DNA from: CAXSEF01 sp964236585
GTDB taxonomy: Bacteria > Pseudomonadota > Alphaproteobacteria > Acetobacterales > Acetobacteraceae
NCBI GenBank assembly: GCA_964236585.1
Contig: CAXSFE010000003.1
Location: 9,384-73,383, forward strand
Direction: 5' to 3'
Length of the DNA: 64,000 bases
Both the position numbers and the translations under genes were made by a program. Below the pieces are notes generated by a model. The model was given only the letters and a program-made list of their open reading frames with translations. It did no database searches and had not been told where the DNA came from. Shown one piece after another: positions 8,344 to 17,190 of this stretch (the first letter of the stretch is position 1; each line of letters begins with the position of its first letter).

Positions 8344-9813
8344 CTAGTCGTTCAACGCCTCCAGGAACAGGCGCAATCGAGCCAGGAACGCCTCCGGATG
8401 GCCGAGGCCGGACTCCTGGCCCGCGGTCACGTCGCGCCGCATCGCAGCCAGCCCGCGTTGCGCCATCGCCTCGAGGCTCGCCGCCAGCGCCGGCTCCGCC
8501 TCCACCGCGGACGCGAGATCGGCCCTGGACAGCCGGTAGGCGCCGAGCGGGGTCAGCGCGGTCGCCGTCGCCGCGTAGGGCGAGCCGGTGACCAGCCCGG
8601 CCGTCCCGAGGCTCTCGCCGGGGCTCATGCGGTACACCACCCTCGGACCGGCCGCCTCGTCGACGACGATCTCGAGCGTGCCGGAGGTGACGATGAACAG
8701 CGCCTCCGGGGTGTCGCCCTGCCGCACCAGCACGCCCCCGGGCGCGAGCTGCACCGCGACGAAGCGCTGCGCCAGCAGGTCGCGCTGCGCCGGCTCCAGC
8801 ACGCCGAACAGGTCCGAGTCCGCCAGCAGTTGCTCGCGCGTCGGCGGCAGGCCGGGCGGCAGCGTGCCCGCGCCGGGCACCGCCAGCGCGATCCCCGCAT
8901 GATGCAGGTGGCGATGCACCTGGCCGAGCAGCTCGTCGCGCGCCCTGACCAGCAGCTCGCTGTCCGCGACCGAGAAGCTGATCGCGTACGAGAGGCCATC
9001 GCCCTGCATCCCGGTCAACGTGACTCCCGGCGCGGGATCGTCGAGCGGCACCCGGCACGCGCGCGCGGCGGCGAGCAGGACCGCGGCGCAGCGCTCCGGC
9101 GCCACGGCGGCATCCAGGCTGACGCCGAGCGTCTCGCGCCGCATCGGCGTGGGCGCGCTGTGGTTCACAAAGCGCGCCTTGGCCATGACGCTGTTCGGCA
9201 CCACGGCCGTGTCGCCCTGCCCGGTGGCGATCTGGGTCGAGCGCCAGTTGACCTGGCTCACGTGGCCCTCCACGCCGCCCTCGACCGAGATCAGATCGCC
9301 GACCTTGTACGACCGCTCCAGCCCCACCGCGATGCCGGAGAACACATCCGACAGCGTGCTCTGCAGCGCCAAGCCGAGCACGATCGCGATCACCCCCGAG
9401 GTCGCCAGCAGCCCGCGCACCGGCACGGAGAACGCGAACGCCACCAGGGCGAGCACGGCGCCGACGTAGATCGCGCCTCCGAGCAGGTCGGACAGGATCC
9501 GGGTCTCGCGCGGCCTGTGCTCCAGCACGAGCAGCAGCCGCACGAAGCTGACCGCGACCCGCGCGCCCAGCAGCCACCACCCCGCCTCGACCAGCTGCCC
9601 CCAGAACGCCGCCTTCGCCCCGAGCCCGCCGAGCTGCGGCGCCAGCGGCGAGCCGAACAGCCGCACGACCACCACCGAGGCGAGCGCGAACACCGACAGG
9701 CGCAGCACCAGCCGCGCCCACCCCGGCCAGCGCCGCGCGAGGCGCGGCCCCGCAAAGCCCGTGAGCAGTAGCACGCCCATCGTCAGCAGCCCGACCGCCG
9801 GCCGCGTCACCAT
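8344..9813 (-). CDS. MscS-family mechanosensitive channel with cyclic-nucleotide-binding domain
   Basis: A 489-residue protein. Residues 1 to about 125 hold four hydrophobic segments. The pore-lining and beta regions follow (GVIAIVLGLALQSTLSDVFSGIAVGLERSY, VVPNSVMAKARFVNHSAP). A Crp-like cNMP-binding fold starts near residue 350 (LAPGGVLVRQGDTPEALFIVTSGTLEIV). The architecture matches cyclic-nucleotide-gated MscS-like channels (bCNG). MscS channels relieve osmotic downshock; members with a cNMP domain may be gated by ligand rather than by tension. The next genes downstream are opgG-opgH, so the block is a plausible osmotic-stress group. The start at 9813 has AGGGA 8 nt upstream. The second messenger bound is not known. 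Confidence 0.88.
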   Translation of the reverse strand: MVTRPAVGLLTMGVLLLTGFAGPRLARRWPGWARLVLRLSVFALASVVVVRLFGSPLAPQLGGLGAKAAFWGQLVEAGWWLLGARVAVSFVRLLLVLEHRPRETRILSDLLGGAIYVGAVLALVAFAFSVPVRGLLATSGVIAIVLGLALQSTLSDVFSGIAVGLERSYKVGDLISVEGGVEGHVSQVNWRSTQIATGQGDTAVVPNSVMAKARFVNHSAPTPMRRETLGVSLDAAVAPERCAAVLLAAARACRVPLDDPAPGVTLTGMQGDGLSYAISFSVADSELLVRARDELLGQVHRHLHHAGIALAVPGAGTLPPGLPPTREQLLADSDLFGVLEPAQRDLLAQRFVAVQLAPGGVLVRQGDTPEALFIVTSGTLEIVVDEAAGPRVVYRMSPGESLGTAGLVTGSPYAATATALTPLGAYRLSRADLASAVEAEPALAASLEAMAQRGLAAMRRDVTAGQESGLGHPEAFLARLRLFLEALND

Positions 9814-9983
9814 CGCGCGTCCCTGCGGCCAGGTCGGGCCCAGATCGGACGGGCATGTTGCCGGCCGGCGACGCGTTGGGGCATTGTCCGGCCGGCCTCC
9901 GCGTCGTCGAACCGCCGCGGACCTTCGCCGCTCGTCGCGCGGCGAGCCGGGGTCGCCGACGCAGATGCCAGCAGGAGCCCGCG

Positions 9984-10628
9984 ATGACCAGCCCCGGCGA
10001 CCACGCCCTGACCGCCGAGGAGCTGCAGACGCTGGAGGCCATCCTGGCCAGGCTGTCCGGCCCCGGCGCCGACCTCCCGCCGCCGCTGTTCCGCTTCGTC
10101 ACCGAGGTGGTGGCCACGCCCAACGTCGACCTGCTGGTGCTCGACGACGCGGAGGGCGTGCTGCTCGCCTGGCGCGACGACCCGTTCGGCCAGGGCTGGC
10201 ACGTCCCCGGCAGCATCATCCGCCACCGCGAGGAGATCGCCCACCGCATCGCCGCCTGCGCCCGCGACGAGCTCGGCTGCGAGGTGCAGGCCGGCGACGG
10301 CCCGCTCGCCCTGGTGCAAATCTTCGACGACCGCGGCCACTCCCTCTCGCTCTGCTTCCGCGCGACGCTCGCCGGCACGCCGACGCGACGCGTCCTGGAG
10401 GCCGGCGAGACCCCCGCCGCCGGCGACCTCCGCTGGTTCGCCTCGCCCCCGGCCGAACTCTACCCCAGCCACCTCGTCTACCGCGACCTGCTGGACTCCC
10501 TGGGCCGCCCGGGCAGCACGGTCCCGGTGTTCACCCAGCACGTCGGGCGGCGCGACGCGGCCCAGGCCTCCCCGGAGGGGGCCATCGCCCCCGACCCGGC
10601 GCACGGGCTGGCGGAACCGCTGGCGTGA
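9984..10628 (+). CDS. Nudix hydrolase, GDP-mannose hydrolase-like
   Basis: A 214-residue protein. The central part GWHVPGSIIRHREEIAHRIAACARDELG is a modified Nudix box: the Gly, Glu and DELG are in place, but the usual REUxEE order is altered, as in GDP-mannose mannosyl hydrolases. The start at 9984 has AGGAG 7 nt upstream; longer frames back to 9855 have no ribosome site. The C-terminal 50 residues are low-complexity. It runs divergently from the MscS gene, and the 170 bp between the two start codons should hold both promoters, though I could not single one out. The substrate is inferred only from the motif variant. Confidence 0.7.
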   Translation: MTSPGDHALTAEELQTLEAILARLSGPGADLPPPLFRFVTEVVATPNVDLLVLDDAEGVLLAWRDDPFGQGWHVPGSIIRHREEIAHRIAACARDELGCEVQAGDGPLALVQIFDDRGHSLSLCFRATLAGTPTRRVLEAGETPAAGDLRWFASPPAELYPSHLVYRDLLDSLGRPGSTVPVFTQHVGRRDAAQASPEGAIAPDPAHGLAEPLA

Positions 10629-10634
10629 CCGCAA

Positions 10635-10762
10635 GGCAAGCAAGGTTGAGGCTCTGCCTCAAACTCCGCCAAGGGCTGGGCCCTTGGATCGCCATCTCTT
10701 AAGTGAGGCCGGTCCAGGGGCGGCTTGCCCCTGGCGGGTCTGGGCAGAGCCCAGCCTTGCTT
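10635..10762. repeat. Family B element, full copy (B2)
   Basis: Hairpins TTGAGGC/GCCTCAA (10646-10662), CCAAGGGC/GCCCTTGG (10669-10687), core CTTAAG (10698-10703), CCAGGGGC/GCCCCTGG (10714-10734) and CTGGGC/GCCCAG (10740-10754). It joins a subtype I half to a subtype III half. Confidence 0.9.
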
Positions 10763-10810
10763 CCTTGACCCGCCCTGGCAACCCGCAGCCCCACCGCGCC
10801 TTACTCCCGC

Positions 10811-11380
10811 ATGCAGACACCCGCGCTCGCCTTCGTTGAGGACGCCCTCTCCGCCCTGGAACGCGCCCTGCACGAGCGCGGCGCCCCCCTGCGCAACGTC
10901 CAGCTTGCCACCGCCTCGCCCGCCGGTCCCCCCGGCCTGCGAACGCTGGTCCTGCGCGACTTTAGCCGCGCGCCTGCCACCGCCGAAATGCACACCGACG
11001 CGCGGGCCGCCAAGGCACGAGACATCGCCCTCGCCGGCCAGGTCACGCTGCTCGCCTGGTCCTCCACCGAGCAGCTGCAGCTCCGCTTCGAGGGCACCGC
11101 CCGCCTGCACCGCGACGACGACGCCGCCCGCGCCCGCTGGGACACGCTGTCGCCAGCCGCCCGCGCCACCTACGGGCTGCGCACCACGCCGGGCACCCCG
11201 ATCGACGACCCGCACGGCCTCGCCCACCTGCCGCCCGACGAGCAGTACCGGCAGTTCGCGGTCATCCTGATCGCCCTGGCCGAGGTCGACGTCCTCCGCC
11301 TCGGCCCAGGCGGCCAGCAGACGCGCGCCCGCGGCCGGTTCACCCCCTCCGGCATCGCCGCCGGCTGGATCAGCCCGTAG
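10811..11380 (+). CDS. Pyridoxamine 5'-phosphate oxidase-like flavoprotein
   Basis: A 189-residue protein of the PNPOx split-barrel family, close to the Alr4036-type group. RTLVLRDF near residue 44, the DARAAKARDI stretch and QLQLRFEGTARL fit the strands that bind FMN. It lacks the full C-terminal signature of true PdxH, so PLP synthesis should not be assumed; a flavin-dependent oxidoreductase of unknown substrate is the safer call. It begins 50 bp after a family B element and is followed 52 bp later by a short-chain dehydrogenase, likely co-transcribed. Confidence 0.72.
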   Translation: MQTPALAFVEDALSALERALHERGAPLRNVQLATASPAGPPGLRTLVLRDFSRAPATAEMHTDARAAKARDIALAGQVTLLAWSSTEQLQLRFEGTARLHRDDDAARARWDTLSPAARATYGLRTTPGTPIDDPHGLAHLPPDEQYRQFAVILIALAEVDVLRLGPGGQQTRARGRFTPSGIAAGWISP

Positions 11381-11432
11381 GCGTCGCCGGCACCCGACGC
11401 GACCCGCCCGGCCGCGCGACAGGAGACGCCCC

Positions 11433-12209
11433 ATGACCGACACCGCCACGGCCCCCGGCGACACCAGGGTCGCGCTCGTCACCGGCGCCGGCAGCGGCGT
11501 CGGCCAGGCCGCCGCGCTGGCGCTGCTCGCCGACGGATGGTCCGTGGTCCTGGCCGGCCGCCGCGCCCACGCGCTGCACGACACCGCCCGCCAGGCCGGC
11601 GACGCCGCCTCCCGCACCCTGGCCCACGCCGCCGACGTTGCCGACCCCGCCTCCGTCGGCGCCCTGTTCGCCGCCGCCCGCGCGCGCTTCGGCCGCCTCG
11701 ACCTGCTGTTCAACAACGCCGGCACCGGCGCCCCCGACACGGCCTTCGAGGACCTCTCCCTTGACGACTGGAACCGCGTCCTCTCCGTCAACCTGACCGG
11801 CATGTTCCTCTGCGCGCAGGCCGCGTTCCGCCAGATGAGGACGCAGTCGCCCCGCGGCGGCCGCATCATCAACAACGGCTCCGTCTCCGCCCACGTGCCC
11901 CGCCCGGGATCGGCTCCCTACACCGTCACCAAGCACGGCGTCACCGGCCTGACGAAGACCCTCTCGCTCGACGGCCGCGCCCACGGCATCGCCTGCGGCC
12001 AGATCGACGTCGGCAACGCCGCCACCGCGATCTCCGCCACCATCCAGGCCGGCACCCGCCAGGCCGACGGCCGCCTCGCCGCGGAGCCGATGATGCACGT
12101 CCGCGACGTCGGCCGCAGCGTGGCGCTGATGGCGTCCATGCCGCCCGACGCCAACATCCCGTTCCTGACGGTCATGGCCAGCGCGATGCCCTACATCGGC
12201 CGGGGCTGA
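11433..12209 (+). CDS. Short-chain dehydrogenase/reductase (SDR)
   Basis: A 258-residue classical SDR: cofactor loop TGAGSGVG near residue 18, NNAG near 95, catalytic Ser in NNGSVSAH and the YTVTK catalytic Tyr/Lys pair. SDRs reduce or oxidise hydroxyl/keto groups with NAD(P)H in the cytoplasm. The start has AGGAG 8 nt upstream. The substrate cannot be read from the sequence. The preceding gene is a flavoprotein that may share its transcript. Confidence 0.85.
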   Translation: MTDTATAPGDTRVALVTGAGSGVGQAAALALLADGWSVVLAGRRAHALHDTARQAGDAASRTLAHAADVADPASVGALFAAARARFGRLDLLFNNAGTGAPDTAFEDLSLDDWNRVLSVNLTGMFLCAQAAFRQMRTQSPRGGRIINNGSVSAHVPRPGSAPYTVTKHGVTGLTKTLSLDGRAHGIACGQIDVGNAATAISATIQAGTRQADGRLAAEPMMHVRDVGRSVALMASMPPDANIPFLTVMASAMPYIGRG

Positions 12210-12217
12210 CACAGGGC

Positions 12218-12356
12218 AGGCAAGGCCAGGGGCTCTGCCCCCATGCTTGAAGGCGGGGACCCCGCCAAGGGCCGGGCCCTTGGATCGCCTCCCTTAAGTC
12301 AAGGGATCAAAGGGTCCTCGGACCCTTTGCGGGTCTGGGCAGAGCCCAGCCTTGCC
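12218..12356. repeat. Family B element with disrupted first hairpin (B3)
   Basis: The first hairpin starts normally (CCAGGGGC, loop TCT, GCCCC at 12226-12241), but 17 bp at 12242-12258 stand where the closing TGG should be. The remaining modules are intact: CCAAGGGC/GCCCTTGG (12265-12283), CTTAAG (12293-12298), a 22-nt palindrome (12308-12329) and CTGGGC/GCCCAG (12335-12349). Confidence 0.88.
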
Positions 12357-12469
12357 TGCCTCTCCCGCCCCGCACCGTCCCATCCATGCTATGTTCTCGA
12401 CGCGACCCGCTCCTGGCTCCCCGCCAGGCCTCCGCGGGACCGCCGCACGACGAGGGGAGCCTGCCCGCC

Positions 12470-13522
12470 ATGGTCCAGTACGCCGGGATCGCCGACGTCG
12501 CCCGCCTGGTCGCCCGCACCGGTACCGACGCCTTCCTGCTCGGCCTCGTCTCCGCCATCGAGGCCGACTTCCGCCGCTGGGAGGCGTTCGAGAAGACCGC
12601 CCGCCTGGCCAGCCACTCGCCGTCCGGCGTGATCGAGCTGATGCCGATCTCCGACGGCACCCACTACGCGTTCAAGTACGTCAACGGCCACCCCGGCAAC
12701 ACCGGCGCCGGCCTGCTGACCGTCACCGGCCTGGGCGTGCTCGCCGACGTCGCCACCGGCTACCCGGTATTCCTGTGCGAGATGACGCTGGCAACCGCCT
12801 TGCGCACCGCCGCCACCTCCGTGCTCGCCGCCCGCCACCTCGCCCGCCCCGACTCCCGCATCATGGCGATGGTCGGCCTCGGCGCGCAGTCCGAGTTCCA
12901 GGCCCTGGCGTTCCGCGCGGCGCTGGGCATCGACCGCCTGCGCGTCCACGACACCGACCCCGCCGCCACCGCGAAGTTCCGCGCCAACCTGCGCAGCGCC
13001 GGCTTCGAGATCACCGACGCCGCCTGCGCCGCCGACGCCGCCCGCGGCGCCGACATCGTGACCACCGCCACCGCGCTCAAGGCGCACGTCCGCGTCCTGA
13101 CGCCGGCGATGATCGAGCCGGGCATGCACCTCAACGCGATCGGCGGCGACTGCCCCGGCAAGACCGAGCTGGACCCAGACATCCTGCGCCACGCCAGCGT
13201 GTTCGTGGAATTCCTTGACCAGGCGCGCATGGAGGGCGAGATCCAGCAACTGCCCTCCGACTTCCCCGCCACCGAACTCTGGCGCGTCATCACCGGCGCG
13301 GCACCCGGCCGCCACCATGCCACGGAGGTCACCGTGTTCGACTCCGTCGGCTTCGCCCTCGAGGACTTCTCCACGATGCGCTACCTGCGTGACCTTGCCA
13401 CCCGCACCGGCCTGTCCTCGACCCTGGACCTGGTGCCCGACCTCGCCGACCCGAAGAACCTGTTCGACCTGCTCGCCCCCGACGCCGCGCCGGCGCCCGC
13501 CTTCGCGCAGGCCCTCGCCTAG
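12470..13522 (+). CDS. ocd: Ornithine cyclodeaminase
   Basis: A 350-residue NAD+-dependent enzyme turning L-ornithine into L-proline and ammonia. KYVNGHPGNTGAGLLTV, GYPVFLCEMTLATALRTAATS, GLGAQSEFQALAF (NAD loop) and HLNAIGGDCPGKTELD all match the bacterial OCD/mu-crystallin family closely. The start is the ATG at 12470, after GGGGAG; the frame reaches back to 12386 without a ribosome site. Its stop codon TAG touches the ATG of putA, so ornithine to proline to glutamate is encoded as one unit. Confidence 0.92.
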   Translation: MVQYAGIADVARLVARTGTDAFLLGLVSAIEADFRRWEAFEKTARLASHSPSGVIELMPISDGTHYAFKYVNGHPGNTGAGLLTVTGLGVLADVATGYPVFLCEMTLATALRTAATSVLAARHLARPDSRIMAMVGLGAQSEFQALAFRAALGIDRLRVHDTDPAATAKFRANLRSAGFEITDAACAADAARGADIVTTATALKAHVRVLTPAMIEPGMHLNAIGGDCPGKTELDPDILRHASVFVEFLDQARMEGEIQQLPSDFPATELWRVITGAAPGRHHATEVTVFDSVGFALEDFSTMRYLRDLATRTGLSSTLDLVPDLADPKNLFDLLAPDAAPAPAFAQALA

Positions 13523-16500
13523 ATGCCCGACATCGGACCCGGCGCGGACACAGGAGCGGGCAGGGGTCTCGGCCTGCTCGACGACGTTGCCTATGCCCCC
13601 GACGAGGCGGCCCTCCTGCGCCCCCTGCTCGACCGCGCGGCCCTTTCGCGCGATCGCGAGGCCCGCGTCGACGCCCACGCCACCCGCCTGATCGGCGCCA
13701 TCCGCACCCGCGGCGGCCTGGGCGGCCTGGAGGAAATGCTGCGCGAGTACAGCCTCTCCACCCGCGAGGGCCTGGCTCTGATGGTCCTGGCCGAGGCCCT
13801 GCTGCGCGTCCCCGACTCCCGCACCGCCGACGCCCTGATCGAGGACAAGCTCGGCGCCGCGGACTTCACCCGCCCGCACGATGCCCCGGGCGCGGCGCCG
13901 CTGGTCAACGCCTCCGCCTGGGCGCTCGCCCTGTCCTCGCGGGTGATCCAGCCGCACGAGACCCCGGAGGGCGTGCTCGCCCAGGCCGTCAAGCGTCTCG
14001 GCGTCCCCGCCGTGCGCGCCGCCACCCGACAGGCGATGCGCGTGATGGGCGGCCACTTCGTCCTCGGCCAAACCATCAACGAGGCCCTCCGCCGCGCCGG
14101 CTCGCGCGCCGGCCGCGTCTACCGCTACTCCTTCGACATGCTCGGCGAGGGCGCGCGCACCGCCGACGACGCTGCCCAGTACGCCCGCTCCTACGCCGAC
14201 GCCATCGAGGCGATCGGCCGCGCCGCCGGCAACCGCCCGCTCCCCGACCGCCCCGGCATCTCCGTCAAGCTCTCCGCGCTCCACCCCCGGTATGAGGCCA
14301 CGTCCCACGCCCGCGTGATGGCCGAGCTGGTCCCCCTGGTCACGACCCTGGCTCGCGCCGCCCGCGCCCACGACCTGAACTTTACCATCGACGCCGAGGA
14401 GCAGGACCGCCTGCAGCTCTCCCTCGCTGTGATCGAGGCAGTGCTGCCCGACCCGGTGCTGGCCGGCTGGGACGGCTTCGGCCTCGCCGTCCAGGCGTAT
14501 GGCCGCCGCGCCTTGCCCACCATCGACGCCATCGCCGGCCTCGCCGAGCGCCTGGACCGCCGCCTGATGGTCCGCCTGGTCAAGGGCGCCTACTGGGACA
14601 CCGAGATCAAGCGCGCCCAGGAACGCGGCCTCGACGGCTACCCCGTGCTCACCCGCAAGCCCGCCACCGACCTCGCCTACCTCGCCTGCGCCGAGCGCCT
14701 CCTCGCCCTGCGCCCGCGCCTCTACCCGCAGTTCGCCACCCACAACGCCCTGACCGTTGCCTCCATCCTGGAGCGCGCGGGCGGCAGCGATGGCTACGAG
14801 TTCCAGCGCCTGCACGGCATGGGCGACGCCCTGTATGCCGCGCTGCTGCGCGATCATCCCACGCTCGCCGTGCGCACCTACGCCCCGGTCGGCGGCCACG
14901 CCGACCTGCTCGCCTACCTGGTCCGCCGCCTGCTGGAGAACGGCGCCAACTCCTCCTTCGTCGCCCAGGCCGCTGACCCCTCGGTGCCGATCGCCCGCCT
15001 GCTGCAGCGCCCCGCCGACGCCCTGCGCACCGCGCCCGAGCACCCCCTGCCGCTCCCCGCCGCCCTGTTCCCCGGCCGCCGCAACAGCGCCGGCGTCGAG
15101 TTCGGCGACCACGCCTCCCTCCAGGCCCTGCTCGACGAGGTCGCCGCCGGCCGCGCCCGCCCGCCCGCCCCGCCCGCCGCCGCCATCCCCCTCGACGCCG
15201 CGATGCAGACTGCCCACCGCGCCCAGCCCGCCTGGGACGCCCTCGGCCCCGACCCCCGCGCCTCTGCCCTGGACCGCGCCGCCGACCTCGTCGAGGCCGA
15301 ACGCGGCCCCCTGCTCGCGCTCCTCGTCGACGAGGCCGGCAAGACCCTTGACGACGCCCTCTCCGAGCTGCGCGAGACCGTGGACTTCCTGCGCTACTAC
15401 GCGGCCCAGGCCCGCGAGCTGTTCCGCCCGCAAACCCTCCCCGGCCCCACCGGCGAGAGCAACACCCTGACCCGCCACGGCCGCGGCGCCTGGGCCTGCA
15501 TCTCGCCCTGGAACTTCCCCCTCGCGATCTTCACCGGCCAGGTCGCAGCCGCCCTGGCCGCCGGCAACGGCGTCCTCGCCAAGCCCGCGCCCCAGACCCC
15601 GCGCATCGCCGCCGCCGCCGTGCGCCTCCTGCACCGGGCCGGCGTCCCGCCCGACGTCCTCCACCTCGCCCCCGCCGACGCCGGCCCCGCCCTCGTCGCC
15701 CACCCGCTGACCGCCGGCGTCGCCTTTACCGGCAGCACCGCCACCGCCCGCGCCATCAACCGCGCGCTCGCCGCGAAGGACGGCCCCATCGTCCCCCTGA
15801 TCGCCGAGACCGGCGGCATCAACGCCATGGTCGTCGACGCCACGGCCCTCCCGGAGCAGGTCGCCGACGACGCCGTGACCAGCGCCTTCCGCTCCGCCGG
15901 CCAGCGCTGCTCCGCGCTCCGCCTGATCTGCGTGCAGGCCGACGTCGCCGACCGCATCGCCGCCATGATCGCCGGCGCCGCCGCCGAGCTCCGCCTCGGC
16001 GACCCCGCCGACCCCGCCACCCACATCGGCCCCGTGATCGACGAGGCGGCAAAGGACCGCCTCGACCGCCACATCATCAGCATGAAGGCCACCGCCCGCA
16101 CCCTCCACGCCGGTCACGCGCCACCCGGCCGCTTCGTCGCCCCCCACCTGTTCGAGATCGAGCGTGCGAGCGACCTCGGCGAGGAGGTCTTCGGCCCCGT
16201 CCTCCACCTGGTCCGCTGGCGCGCCGACCGCCTCGACCCCCTGCTCGAAGCCCTCGCCGCCACCGGCTACGGCCTCACCCTGGGCGTGCAGAGCCGCGTC
16301 GACACCTTCGTCGCCCGCGTCCTGTCCCGCGTCCCCGCCGGCAACGCCTACGTCAACCGCAGCATGATCGGCGCCGTCGTCGGCAGCCAGCCGTTCGGCG
16401 GCCAGGGCCTGTCCGGCACCGGCCCCAAGGCCGGCGGCCCCGACTACCTCCGCCGCTTCGCCACGGAACGCACCGTCACCGTCAACACCGCCGCTGCCGG

Positions 16501-16534
16501 CGGCAACGCCGCGCTCCTGACCTCGGGCCGCTGA
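13523..16534 (+). CDS. putA: Bifunctional proline dehydrogenase / L-glutamate gamma-semialdehyde dehydrogenase PutA
   Basis: A 1003-residue short-type PutA without a DNA-binding N-terminus. The FAD-dependent PRODH barrel spans roughly residues 80-470 (ISVKLSALHPRYE, FTIDAEEQDRL, LVKGAYWDTEIKRAQ, YPVLTRKPATDLAYL). The NAD-dependent P5C dehydrogenase follows (WNFPLAIFTGQVAAALAAGN, catalytic Glu in IAETGGINAMVVD, catalytic Cys in SAGQRCSALRLI, QPFGGQGLSGTGPKAGG). It oxidises proline to glutamate at the inner membrane face. It starts at the base after the ocd stop with no clear ribosome site, so translation is probably coupled. Lacking the ribbon-helix-helix domain, it cannot repress its own gene as in E. 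coli. Confidence 0.93.
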   Translation: MPDIGPGADTGAGRGLGLLDDVAYAPDEAALLRPLLDRAALSRDREARVDAHATRLIGAIRTRGGLGGLEEMLREYSLSTREGLALMVLAEALLRVPDSRTADALIEDKLGAADFTRPHDAPGAAPLVNASAWALALSSRVIQPHETPEGVLAQAVKRLGVPAVRAATRQAMRVMGGHFVLGQTINEALRRAGSRAGRVYRYSFDMLGEGARTADDAAQYARSYADAIEAIGRAAGNRPLPDRPGISVKLSALHPRYEATSHARVMAELVPLVTTLARAARAHDLNFTIDAEEQDRLQLSLAVIEAVLPDPVLAGWDGFGLAVQAYGRRALPTIDAIAGLAERLDRRLMVRLVKGAYWDTEIKRAQERGLDGYPVLTRKPATDLAYLACAERLLALRPRLYPQFATHNALTVASILERAGGSDGYEFQRLHGMGDALYAALLRDHPTLAVRTYAPVGGHADLLAYLVRRLLENGANSSFVAQAADPSVPIARLLQRPADALRTAPEHPLPLPAALFPGRRNSAGVEFGDHASLQALLDEVAAGRARPPAPPAAAIPLDAAMQTAHRAQPAWDALGPDPRASALDRAADLVEAERGPLLALLVDEAGKTLDDALSELRETVDFLRYYAAQARELFRPQTLPGPTGESNTLTRHGRGAWACISPWNFPLAIFTGQVAAALAAGNGVLAKPAPQTPRIAAAAVRLLHRAGVPPDVLHLAPADAGPALVAHPLTAGVAFTGSTATARAINRALAAKDGPIVPLIAETGGINAMVVDATALPEQVADDAVTSAFRSAGQRCSALRLICVQADVADRIAAMIAGAAAELRLGDPADPATHIGPVIDEAAKDRLDRHIISMKATARTLHAGHAPPGRFVAPHLFEIERASDLGEEVFGPVLHLVRWRADRLDPLLEALAATGYGLTLGVQSRVDTFVARVLSRVPAGNAYVNRSMIGAVVGSQPFGGQGLSGTGPKAGGPDYLRRFATERTVTVNTAAAGGNAALLTSGR

Positions 16535-16550
16535 CCCGCATGGTGCGGGC

Positions 16551-16670
16551 AGCAAGGTCGGGCTCTGCCCCAACCCGCCAGGGACGAGCCGCCCCTGGAC
16601 CGGCCTCCCTTAAGAATCGAATTCCAAAGGCTCGCCTTTGGCGGAGTTTGAGGCAGAGCCTCAACCTTGC
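16551..16670. repeat. Family B element (B4)
   Basis: First hairpin degenerate (CGGGCTCTGCCC near 16559), CCAGGG/CCCTGG (16578-16598, one mismatch), CTTAAG (16609-16614), CCAAAGGC/GCCTTTGG (16624-16641) and TTGAGGC/GCCTCAA (16648-16664). The last palindrome includes the likely TTG start of the next gene. Confidence 0.85.
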
Positions 16671-17172
16671 CTTTCTTCCCTGCGCCCTCTCCGCCTGCGC
16701 CGCCGTCCTCCCGCCCTCCGCCTTCGACGGCGCCCAGCCCGAGTTCCGCCCCGACACTGCCTTCGCCGGGACCACCTCCTCCTCCGGCGTGCTGGAGGAC
16801 GCGTCCGGCGCCCCCACCCGCCGCTTCCACGTCACCGGCACCGGCGACGTCCTGCCCGACGCCACCCTGCGCCTCGCCCAGGACATCACCTTCGACCACG
16901 ACCCCCCCACCCACCGCACCTGGCTGCTGCGCCGCCTCGACGACCACCACTACGCCGGCACCCTGACCGACGCGTCCGGCCCGGTCCGCGCCGAGGCCTA
17001 TGGCCCGCTGTTCCACCTGCGCTACCCGATGAAGAGCCCGTTCGCCGGCACCATGGAGCAGTGGCTCTACCTCCAGCCGGACGGCCGCACCGTGGTCAAC
17101 GAGGCCACCGTGCGCGTCCTCGGCGTCGTCGTCGCCCACCTCTCCGAGCGCATCACCCGCGAGACGCCCTGA
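16648..17172 (+). CDS. DUF3833 lipoprotein
   Basis: The mature part matches the DUF3833 family: a FDGAQPEF opening, then PTRRFHVTGTGDVLPDATLRLAQDITFD, WLLRRLDDHHYAGT and EQWLYLQPDGRTVVNEATV. A lipobox (LSAC) lies 17 residues after an in-frame TTG at 16648, giving a short lipoprotein signal. That TTG is the first base of a palindrome of the preceding family B element, so the repeat would supply the start and part of the signal peptide. No ATG or GTG sits between the element and the lipobox; an upstream start inside the repeat is possible. The role is unknown; probably an envelope lipoprotein of about 174 residues before processing. Confidence 0.65.
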   Translation: MRQSLNLAFLPCALSACAAVLPPSAFDGAQPEFRPDTAFAGTTSSSGVLEDASGAPTRRFHVTGTGDVLPDATLRLAQDITFDHDPPTHRTWLLRRLDDHHYAGTLTDASGPVRAEAYGPLFHLRYPMKSPFAGTMEQWLYLQPDGRTVVNEATVRVLGVVVAHLSERITRETP

Positions 17173-17190
17173 GCCGGGGGCACGCGGAAG

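Noticed and set aside
8303..10378. 691-codon minus-strand frame spanning the Nudix gene and the MscS gene
   Set aside because: Antisense/out-of-frame shadow; both real genes have clear motifs and ribosome sites.
12389..16573. Open frame of 1394 codons opposite ocd and putA
   Set aside because: It is the antisense of two well-matched enzymes; its residues are mostly Gly/Ala/Val/Glu from GC-rich third positions, with no family pattern.
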